Source: Nymphaea colorata (Eukaryota > Streptophyta > Magnoliopsida > Nymphaeales > Nymphaeaceae). Taken from it: DNA of 60,000 bases. The stretch lies in assembly GCF_008831285.2 (NCBI RefSeq), contig NC_045151.1, positions 1,485,544 to 1,545,543 on the forward strand, given 5' to 3'. Both the position numbers and the translations under genes were made by a program. The notes beneath the pieces are model-generated. The model was not told the DNA's origin, made no database searches, and worked only from the letters and a program-made list of their open reading frames with translations. Shown here in pieces: positions 20,346-28,290 of this stretch. Each line of letters starts with the position of its first letter. Within the stretch, counting starts at the first letter, position 1.

Positions 20346-22307
20346 TGGAGCGTATATGTCAAATAGGCTCAACTTGGAACAGCAGCTTTGGAATGGTCCC
20401 CTTGCAAGAGCCTTAGTAAAGATATCAGCCGTTTGCCCTGTAGTTGAAATGTGTGAGGTACTTACAAACCCCTTTTGAATCATGTCTCTAGTATAGTGAC
20501 AATCTACTTCAACATGCTTGGTTCTTTCATGAAAAGCCGGATTATTAGCAATAAACAGTGCAGCTTTGTTATCACATAACAGTTGCATAGGAAGAGGCAC
20601 TTCGACAGTAAGATCCAACATCAGGGATCTAACCCACATAACTTCAGCAGTACCCTGAGCCATAGCTCTATACTCAGATTCTGCACTTGATCTGGCAACC
20701 ACAGTTTGCTTCTTACTCTTCCATGTAACCAAGTTGGATCCAATAAACACACAAAATCCAGTAGTGGATTTTCTGTCCGAGGGGCATCCTGCATAGTCAG
20801 CATCAACATACACAGATATAGTGAGTGAGGTACCATTCTGAAAGAAGAGTCCCGTTCCTGGTGAATTCTTTAGATACCTAAGAATCATCATAGCAGCATC
20901 CCAATGAACTTTCTTGGGCTTATCCATAAATTGACTCACTCTGCTAACAGCATAGGCAATGTCAGGTCGAGTAACAGTGATGTATAGGAGCTTCCCAACA
21001 ATCCCTCTATACTGTCTCGCATCAACATCTTCAGTATCATCATCATACAAGCAGGTATTGATATCCATAGGCGTGGATGCAGGCCGACACCCCAGCATCC
21101 CTGTCTCTTGCAAAACATCAGTAACGTATTTCCTCTGGCACATGATAAGGCCCTTTTGATTTCTGGCAAACTCAATACCAAGGAAATAACGTAGTTCACC
21201 AAGGTCCTTGGTGACAAAGTGTTGTCCAAGGACATCCTTGATGTTGGAAATCCCCTGATCATCATCCCCTGTAACAATGATATCATCAACATAGACAAGA
21301 ACTATCACCGTACCTGTAGAAGTCTTCTTGACAAAGAGGGAATGGTCGGCCGAAGAACGTCTGAAGCCCTCATTCTCAATATTCTCTGACAATTTCTGAA
21401 ACCAAGCTCGAGGACTCTGTTTCAGACCATAAATCGCCTTTCGCAATCTGCACACTTTCTGACACTCCCCCTCAGCAACAAACCCTGGTGGTTGCTGCAT
21501 ATACACTTCTTCATGTAAGTCACCATAGAGAAAGGCATTTTTGACATCAAGCTGTGAGAGGGACCAATTCTTGCTGACAGCCACAGCAAGGAGAATCCGT
21601 AAAGAAGCATGTCGTGCCACAGGAGAGAAGGTATCATAATAATCAACCCCATAAGTTTGGGTATAGCCTTTTGCAACCAGACGAGCCTTATATCTGTCAA
21701 TACTGCCATCTGCTCTGTATTTGATAGTAAAGACCCATCTGCAACCAACAATGGCTGCATCAGCTGAAGGAGTAACAAGTGTCCAGGTGCCTCTAGACTG
21801 AAGAGCATCCATCTCTTCTTGCATAGCTGCGGCCCATTTGGGATCAGAGAGAGCATCCATGGGATTCTGTGGAAGAGCAATAGCCGACAGCCCCTTGACA
21901 AACTGTCGGTAGATAGGGGTGAGTCTATCCATGGATAAATGACCAGAGATAGGATGCAAAGTACAACTGCGTTTGCCTTTCCTTTGAGCAATGGGCATAT
22001 CAAGTTCATTAGGAGCATGAACATGCTCGTGACATTCTCCTATGTCATCATTACATAAAAAATTGTCAGTTGAGTTTGTGTCAGGAATTACCTTGGGCGT
22101 GCTGGGTGAAGGCACAGGTGCACATTGAACAGGCGCAACAGGTTTAGTACGACGTTGGTAGACAGCCCCAAAACGTGGATCAACTGGTTTTGGACAACTC
22201 ATGAGAGGTAGAGGAAATTGGACTTCATCATTTAATTCAGGCGCCCTTAATTGAGTTCCATTTGGGGAGAAGAAAGAGGTTGATTCAAAAAAATGTAACA
22301 TCAGCAC
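20340..22307 (-). CDS. Copia-3 pol, C-terminal half: reverse transcriptase and RNase H
   Basis: An open frame of about 650 codons continues the polyprotein after the seven-T run. It contains the linker before RT (AALSDPKWA-like region near 21840), the copia reverse transcriptase ([42 protein letters not shown]), then RNase H (VDADYAGCPSDRKSTTGF, HERTKHVEVDCHYTRD) and a C-terminal tail ending FDIYAPT. All catalytic motifs are present. There is no normal gag-pol start here: the frame opens because the upstream frame shifts by one base at 22287-22293, so it should be read as the second half of one polyprotein. Confidence 0.92.
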   Translation of the reverse strand: MLMLHFFESTSFFSPNGTQLRAPELNDEVQFPLPLMSCPKPVDPRFGAVYQRRTKPVAPVQCAPVPSPSTPKVIPDTNSTDNFLCNDDIGECHEHVHAPNELDMPIAQRKGKRSCTLHPISGHLSMDRLTPIYRQFVKGLSAIALPQNPMDALSDPKWAAAMQEEMDALQSRGTWTLVTPSADAAIVGCRWVFTIKYRADGSIDRYKARLVAKGYTQTYGVDYYDTFSPVARHASLRILLAVAVSKNWSLSQLDVKNAFLYGDLHEEVYMQQPPGFVAEGECQKVCRLRKAIYGLKQSPRAWFQKLSENIENEGFRRSSADHSLFVKKTSTGTVIVLVYVDDIIVTGDDDQGISNIKDVLGQHFVTKDLGELRYFLGIEFARNQKGLIMCQRKYVTDVLQETGMLGCRPASTPMDINTCLYDDDTEDVDARQYRGIVGKLLYITVTRPDIAYAVSRVSQFMDKPKKVHWDAAMMILRYLKNSPGTGLFFQNGTSLTISVYVDADYAGCPSDRKSTTGFCVFIGSNLVTWKSKKQTVVARSSAESEYRAMAQGTAEVMWVRSLMLDLTVEVPLPMQLLCDNKAALFIANNPAFHERTKHVEVDCHYTRDMIQKGFVSTSHISTTGQTADIFTKALARGPFQSCCSKLSLFDIYAPT

Positions 22308-24546
22308 TCACATAATACCGACGAGTAGAAGGATCATAACATCGATATCCCTTTTGAGTGCGGGAATAACCAACAAAGATCGTTTTGATGGCCCGAGGAG
22401 ACAACTTATCTCGCCCAGGACCAAGCAACTGAACAAAGGCAACACATCCAAAAACACGAGGTGGAACAGAAAACAAGTCTCTGTCAGGAAAGAGGACAGA
22501 GATAGGAATAAGGTCTCCCAACACAGATGACGGCATACGATTAATAAGATAGCATGCTGTGAGAACAGCATCTCCCCAGTAAGAATGGGGAACATGGCTA
22601 TGTATGATAATGGTTCTGGCAACATCAAGAATATGACGGTGTTTCCGTTCAGCAACCCCATTTTGTTGGGAGGTATAGGCACAAGAAGTTTGGTGGATGA
22701 TACCCTTATCCCTGAAAAATTGTTCCAAAGAGGAAGCACAGAACTCAAGAGCATTGTCAGAGCGCACAATTTTGACACAAGTATCAAACTGAGTCAGAAT
22801 TTCATTGATAAAATTTTTGATTACATGACCCACTTCAGATTTATGCTTCATAAGAAAAACCCAACTAACACGACTATGGTCATCGACAGCAACAAGATAA
22901 TATCGATGACCTTGAAGATCAGGTGTACGACTCGGACCCCAAACATCAAAATGAAGTAACTCAAACACAGAATGGCTACTTCGACTGGGCCGCGGAGGAA
23001 AGGATGACCGATGGTGTTTGCCCAACTGACAAGACTCGCATTGAAAAGAAGACTTAGGAGACAGCTGAGGAAGAACATGCAGCAGTTTCTGAAACGGTAG
23101 ATGTCCAAAACGTAAATGCCAAGTATAAGCCGAGGATGAGGACGACCCTGCAGAGGTAGACCCAGCAAAGGGAAAGGGATGCACTAGCCTGTAAAGACCT
23201 CCCTGTTCACGGCCACTGCCAATCACCCTGCCCGTCAGTATATCCTGAAACACAAGAGAAGAGGAGTCAAATATCGCACGACAGTTTAAATCTCTGGTAA
23301 TCTGACTGATAGATAGTAGGCTATGTGGGAATGCTGGTGCATGAAGAACATGTTGCAATGGTAATGATGAAGTAAGTTGGACCTCTCCAAGTCCAACAAC
23401 TGGAGAATATTTGCCATCTGCTAGAATAACCGAGCGACCAGGTGGAGTAGGGACATAAGAAGTAAACTGTGCCTTGTCTCCACAGAGATGTGTCGATGCA
23501 CCCGAATCAATGAGCCAATCTGTAGTGTCAGAATACATACCAGATGAAGATGCACTGGCAGCAGTAGTGATAGTAGAGGTGGTCGGATCAGGAGCTTGTT
23601 GAGGTCTATCTCCAATCAAGTGTCTCAACTGAGAGATAATATCATCTGCACGTAACTCACTGGAGGAAACAGGATGCTGAGTCTTAGGCTGCTCTGGAGA
23701 ATCAGTAAATACAGTCTGATTGGCAACAGCTGGACGACCATGTTTCTGCCAACACTTATCCACAGTGTGACCAATGTGATGACAAAACTGACATACTGGG
23801 CGCGAAGGGGTATTGCCACGGCCACGGTATCCTCGTCCTCTGGCAAAAAGGGACCCACCTCTGCCACGAGTAGCAAGCATAGCAGAAGTGGTATCAAGAA
23901 CAGTCGATGAAGGGATTGGAATTCTGCTTAGCCTACTATAAGCTTCATCAATAGGAGGAATCGAGGGACTAGTGAGCATCTGATTCTTTGCTGATTCATA
24001 AACAGAGTCTAATCCAGACAGAAATACTCCGACCATAAGCATATCTCTGTATGCCTTCTGTTGTTCACACTTACATGCAGGAAAGTAGCTGTTTAGTCTC
24101 TCAAACATGGACTTGAGACTAGAATAATAAGTATGTAGAGGGCGACCATCTTGGCGCATCTGATGAATATCATGATGAAGCTGCATAATTCTTGTTTCAT
24201 TCCTTGCTTGTGAATAGGTGGCTGCAAGGGAATCCCACATATCCTTTGCACTTTCCTTATGCAGGACTTCATTGGCAATGTCTTGAGTAAGAGTACCAAC
24301 AATCCATACCATAACCAACGAATTATCTTTAAACCAAGTAGTATATTTTCCTACCTTCTGTACGGGCTCGGGCTCCAATATAAGATGTTCCTTCTCATGA
24401 GCGATCAAGGTTCTTTTTACTTGCATGGCCCACATCTCGTAATTACCCCCATCCATTTTGGTGATAAAGCTGGAAAATGGGGAACTCTTCATCTCTCCCG
24501 ACGACACAAAGGAAGAGGTATTAGCGCCGCTGCTAATTTCAGACAT
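22285..24546 (-). CDS. Copia-3 gag, protease and integrase (753 codons)
   Basis: Starts at the ATG at 24546 (MSEISSGANTSS). Order: gag (GNYEMWAMQVKRTL and following), glycine/arginine-rich linker (GRGGSLFARGRGYRGRG), zinc knuckle CQFCHHIGHTVDKC, aspartic protease DWLIDSGASTH, integrase zinc region (HLRFGHLPFQ, CESCQLGKH) and integrase core (FDVWGPS, VDDHSR, VRSDNALEF, QQNGVAERKHRH). It ends at a TGA right after a run of seven T, where relatives carry on into the reverse transcriptase region. Apart from that run no stop or missing catalytic residue is visible. A one-base expansion of the homopolymer, or a sequencing error, is the simplest reading. Confidence 0.93.
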   Translation of the reverse strand: MSEISSGANTSSFVSSGEMKSSPFSSFITKMDGGNYEMWAMQVKRTLIAHEKEHLILEPEPVQKVGKYTTWFKDNSLVMVWIVGTLTQDIANEVLHKESAKDMWDSLAATYSQARNETRIMQLHHDIHQMRQDGRPLHTYYSSLKSMFERLNSYFPACKCEQQKAYRDMLMVGVFLSGLDSVYESAKNQMLTSPSIPPIDEAYSRLSRIPIPSSTVLDTTSAMLATRGRGGSLFARGRGYRGRGNTPSRPVCQFCHHIGHTVDKCWQKHGRPAVANQTVFTDSPEQPKTQHPVSSSELRADDIISQLRHLIGDRPQQAPDPTTSTITTAASASSSGMYSDTTDWLIDSGASTHLCGDKAQFTSYVPTPPGRSVILADGKYSPVVGLGEVQLTSSLPLQHVLHAPAFPHSLLSISQITRDLNCRAIFDSSSLVFQDILTGRVIGSGREQGGLYRLVHPFPFAGSTSAGSSSSSAYTWHLRFGHLPFQKLLHVLPQLSPKSSFQCESCQLGKHHRSSFPPRPSRSSHSVFELLHFDVWGPSRTPDLQGHRYYLVAVDDHSRVSWVFLMKHKSEVGHVIKNFINEILTQFDTCVKIVRSDNALEFCASSLEQFFRDKGIIHQTSCAYTSQQNGVAERKHRHILDVARTIIIHSHVPHSYWGDAVLTACYLINRMPSSVLGDLIPISVLFPDRDLFSVPPRVFGCVAFVQLLGPGRDKLSPRAIKTIFVGYSRTQKGYRCYDPSTRRYYVSADVTFF

Positions 24547-25210
24547 CGCTCAACACAATGGAGGAAACCGAGCCACGGAATAGGAAGTGCAGGCAAAAAG
24601 AAGACAATCACATATCGAAAGACAACATGCTGATCATGAAGCAGTTAACGCAGGCAGCAATCCATAAGTCTGATCGGCTGGAAGAGGCAACAACAGAACT
24701 GAAGGAAGAGAGATACCAGAGACGACAGCGAAGACGCTGAGAGGAAAATCAGCGTGCAGAGCAGCGGCGGAGCAGAGGAGAGTGGTGGAGACAGCAGAGG
24801 TGATGCAGCGTGCAGCGGCGATTCAGCAGCAGCAGAGAAGCAACAGCGACGGACGGCGGCGGCGGGCGGAGGTGACAGCCACGGCGGGCAGCGGCGAAGA
24901 TGACTGCAACGGTTGACGGAGGCGTCGGGCGGAGAAGACAGCGACGGGCGGAGAAGACAGCGACGGGCGGAGGCGTCGGGCGGAGAGGTCAGCGACGGGC
25001 AGAGGCGTCGGGTGGAGAGGTCAGCGACGGGCGGAGGCGTCGGGCGGAGAGGTCAGGACAGCGACTGGCGGAGGCGTCGGGTGGAGAGGTCAGGACAGCG
25101 ACTGGCGGAGATGGGTGGACACGAGCGGGTGGAGGAAGCGCAGCGATGGGCGCGGTCAGGCGGCGGGCGGCGCCGCTCAATCGGCGCGCCAAGGAGGAGG
25201 AGACGGCTGC
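24547..25210 (-). other. Leader of Copia-3 with GC-rich tandem repeats
   Basis: Untranslated leader between the primer-binding site and gag. From about 24930 to 25115 it is an array of 32-37 bp units (CGACGGGCGGAGGCGTCGGG, then GGAGAGGTCAG), with unit starts near 24961, 24993, 25025, 25062 and 25099. Open frames across it on both strands are artefacts of this array. Confidence 0.85.
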
Positions 25211-25223
25211 TGCTCTGATACCA
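25211..25223 (-). other. Primer-binding site of Copia-3
   Basis: On the minus strand TGGTATCAGAGCA follows the 5' LTR and matches initiator methionine tRNA. Confidence 0.92.
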
Positions 25224-25388
25224 TGATAAGATTAGAAAGAATAATATTTGATTAACTTCGAAATCTGCCCTAACTCCTCTTTATATAGACTAGAGGAGAG
25301 AGAGAAGTTACAAGAGAACCATCTAAAGGAAAAGTTATTACAAAAGTACCCTCTTAAACCTAAAACTGAATATAAACACATCTTAACA
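25224..25388 (-). repeat. 5' LTR of Copia-3
   Basis: 165 bp, apparently identical to 20168-20332; followed by the CTAAA target duplication. Confidence 0.95.
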
Positions 25389-25471
25389 CTAAAGGATTGA
25401 CAAAGTATCGGTTTTGGTTCTTGAAGAGCAAGTTGTTCATGATTCAAAACCATGCACAGCTTGAGGGAGGG

Positions 25472-25828
25472 TGTTAAACAACAAGATTTTTGGATCCTCT
25501 ATTTGGATCCAAAATCTAGCACGTTGAGCGATGTCTCATATTATTCAATGTCCTTGTTATATGTGAAGTCTCCTAGGATTCTACGTTCTTGTAAACTGTA
25601 TTGAGGTATTCAATGTCCTTGTAATATGTGAAGTCTCCTAGGATTCTACGATTGAAGAGTCTCTTAGGATTTTGCAATTGTAACTGTTCAGTCTTATAAA
25701 TATGGGCCATGTAGACCATCCTGGTCACGGCTTATTCTTCTCAGCTTCTTCTTGTTTCATTCTTTCTCTCTACCTTCCTGCGTGAATTCCGATTTCTAGT
25801 TGCAGATATTGGTGCCATATTTCTATCA
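25472..25828 (+). repeat. 3' LTR of Copia-2
   Basis: 357 bp, TGTTAAACAACAAG...TCTATCA, followed by CCAAG. It lacks a segment of about 26 bp present in the 5' LTR and has its own insertion of about 10 bp (TTCTTCTCAG region). Confidence 0.93.
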
Positions 25829-25833
25829 CCAAG

Positions 25834-28228
25834 GGCCTAGCAACCACACCAACTGGAGGGGTTTCTTTAATTCCATAAATTTCGTAACCATGTTTTGGTA
25901 AGTATAAGTAAAACCATGTCTCCATCTCAAGGTCAAACTCCCAAGCAGAGCCTTAAATGATAGATGAGCCTCTTCACAAACTGATCAAGTGTATTTCTAT
26001 GATAACGAAAGACCCTCTATGTTTTTTAATGTGCCATAGACCTTGTGTCTCAGGCGCTCACTTTTTAATGCTTTGGGGAGGTCAAGACAGCCGGACCATA
26101 TTATGCAGTTCGTTTCCTGTATGCCACCTGTTTAAGTATTCCTCCATAATGTAGTGTTTAATTAAATGACCAGTGCAAGAAGATTTCTATGTGTTCTGCA
26201 TACCTTGCATACCTGATAGAGCTTCTGAAATGGATCTATACATAGCCACAACGAAGCCCATAGTCTAGTAATGATGATGATGTCTTATGGAGTTGTTAAC
26301 AAAAATAGAGGCTCTCCATACCTGCATGCCCTGATGTGTTTTGATTTCAGGAAGAGAACACAATTGACCATTGCAAAGGTTAACTTTTTCAAATGCTTTG
26401 TCTCAATATGATTATCCTTGTGAAAGGCTGGTGATATAGGAGGTCCAAAACAGCTATCTGTATGTCCCTATATGTTTTGAATCTTTGCTTTCAGGGAAAA
26501 GAACACCCTTACAAAGATAAACTTTTTCAAATGCTTTGTCTCGGTATGTTTATCCATCTGAAAGATTGGTGACATAAAAGTTACCTAATAGCATCTAGGC
26601 AAAGACAATCAGGGTTGGGGCCCATGTGGTCAAGAATACAATGCAGGTCTTACTTTCTCAAAATATCTTTATTTTGTACTCTCTATGAATTAAACATATA
26701 TGAATATACCTAACTGATGTACAAGACTTAGCTTTTAGGACATTTCTACGAACTGTTCACAGAATAGCTTGGTGGCATCTCTTTGGACACACCTCTTTTC
26801 AAAGGGGTAATGTGTCTGGGTTTATTTGTGGCCAAAGTGAAATGGCAAATTCAACAGTACTCGTGGCTGTATGTGATTACGTGTCTTGTTCAGTAGTTCA
26901 TGGTTAGTAGGATCTGCAAGGTATTGAATAATTAAGAGTTGGTTATATTCAAAAATTGGAAGACAAGAAAGTAAACCTATGTGAAATAGATGGAGTTTCT
27001 TCTACCAACAAAATATTGTCCCTAGATAGTAATTGTATAAAGTTAAGATGTTAGCAATCATCCACGTTGTTGAAAGTTATATTAGAGTCAGAAATTAAAA
27101 TATGTATATTCTTTTGTATGTTTATACACAGAGATGTGGGTTTCATATTTATATGTACATACCGTTGTAGTTTGTACATATGCATGTTGCATACTTTATA
27201 TATACGTCTATATATGCTGTTGTGTTTTCAAGTTTCTTTGTTTTCCTGATTTTTATGTGTATATATATTCTTTTGCACAGTGACTAGATGCCTGTTTGAG
27301 CTAGCCCTTGGCGAGGCCCAATGGCAAGGGTTGTAGCTGTTGGAGCTAGCCTGACAGCAGGCGTTTCTTTCCTTTGTATATATTGAGTTGAGGCAGAGCT
27401 TTGTCGTTAAGGTTTAAGCTTTTGAACCTTGTTTTCTACCAATGAAGTTCGGCTTCGTCTTTTTCTTCTGTTGTTTGGTGTTATTAATTGTTTGAGACCT
27501 GAAGCCTTTTCTTTGTAATTTTGGCTCTTGTCAATAAATTTTTTTGTGTTGGATTCATGTTGGGTCCAGTTGCAATCAATTGACACTATTTTATTACACT
27601 TATTAGCTCCCATGTTCTACTAATCTGCATATATATACACAAATACATACACACACACGTGAGTGTGAGAAACACTCCTAAGGAAGTTCTTCAGATTCTG
27701 CCAACCAAAACAATATCGTTTTAGCCACACCAAGAAATTGCATTTTCCCAAGATTCAACTTAGTATCATCAATATGAATGACGACAACTGTAAAGATGCA
27801 GTAAGTTTTCTCTATATTAATTTACCTGAGGGCATGTATTTGCTAAGGTTGTCAGCTCTATCATCTATTGAGTGTGCTAGATATCTTTTCTGAATTGACA
27901 TTGCCTCTCAATGATGAGTGGTGAGATCACTGTGTGCTTTGTCAACCACAGAATGCCCAAAATGTGGCTTTAAACCTCCTGTCTGCTTAGGCTGGATCTG
28001 GGGTGGCAAACAAGCTGGATGCAATATGGAGGCTTGACCACTTGCGTTACCTCTTCTGGTCTGAATCTGGCTACCAACAGCTGATCCATGTCCAATCATT
28101 TTGGAACTGCTGATCCTAATTTTACTGCTTACTGTTGGAACATGAAGATTATCATGTTGGTGAAAACGTTACAAGTCTTATAGGCCTTTTATTATAAACT
28201 TTTTCTGAACTCTTGTTTGATTTTACAG
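25834..28228. other. Region upstream of REV7; 140-bp duplication at 26331-26590
   Basis: No gene supported. Two direct copies (about 26331-26450 and 26474-26590) share GAGAACAC...ACTTTTTCAAATGCTTTGTCTC and TGTGAAAG-like blocks. CA/TA microsatellites lie near 27628-27660. The stretch may be a REV7 5' leader intron or promoter: a TTTTACAG acceptor-like site sits at 28221-28228. Confidence 0.4.
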
Positions 28229-28254
28229 GTATACTGGAAAGGTACTATTTGAAG

Positions 28255-28272
28255 ATGGCTGCCCTTTATTGA
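28255..28272 (+). other. Possible upstream ORF in the REV7 leader
   Basis: ATG GCT GCC CTT TAT TGA lies 18 bp before the REV7 start codon and would be a five-codon uORF if the leader begins at the acceptor-like site at 28228. Whether it is transcribed is not shown. Confidence 0.35.
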
Positions 28273-28290
28273 ATTAGAACATCCTTGGTA

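Larger units (their letters stand above)
20168..25388 (-). mobile_element. Copia-3: young minus-strand Ty1/copia element nested in Copia-2
   Basis: 5.2 kb element with 165-bp LTRs that look identical base for base, flanked by CTAAA at 20163-20167 and 25389-25393. On the minus strand the primer-binding site (TGGTATCAGAGCA) is at 25223-25211 and a purine tract (CTTGAGGGGGAG) lies next to the left LTR. Gag, protease, integrase, reverse transcriptase and RNase H are all present, and the only coding break I see is a run of seven T at 22287-22293. Identical LTRs mean a very recent insertion by retrotransposon dating logic. It is the youngest-looking element in the window. Confidence 0.97.
8206..25828 (+). 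mobile_element. Copia-2: decayed Ty1/copia LTR retrotransposon hosting nested insertions
   Basis: Two LTRs starting TGTTAAACAACAAG and ending TCTATCA bound the element, with a CCAAG target duplication at 8201-8205 and 25829-25833. A primer-binding site (TGGTATCAAAGC) follows the 5' LTR at 8575, and a purine-rich tract (TTGAGGGAGGG) precedes the 3' LTR. Gene order is gag, protease, integrase, reverse transcriptase, RNase H, which defines the copia superfamily. It holds two direct insertions: the TIR transposon at 9099-16357 (with Copia-1 inside) and Copia-3 at 20168-25388. Subtracting them and their target duplications leaves about 5.13 kb. Many stops and frameshifts, and LTRs of unequal length (369 and 357 bp), show it is the oldest layer of the nest and cannot be autonomous. 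Confidence 0.95.

Noticed and set aside
22287-22293. Programmed ribosomal frameshift site in Copia-3
   Set aside because: A single homopolymer slip or read error explains the break more simply, and the other copia copies here have different break points.
20340-22307. Separate reverse transcriptase gene in Copia-3
   Set aside because: Copia elements encode one polyprotein; the break coincides with a seven-T run, so it is a frameshift within one gene.
24900-25226. Overlapping open frames in the Copia-3 leader
   Set aside because: They follow from a stop-poor GC-rich tandem array and appear on both strands.
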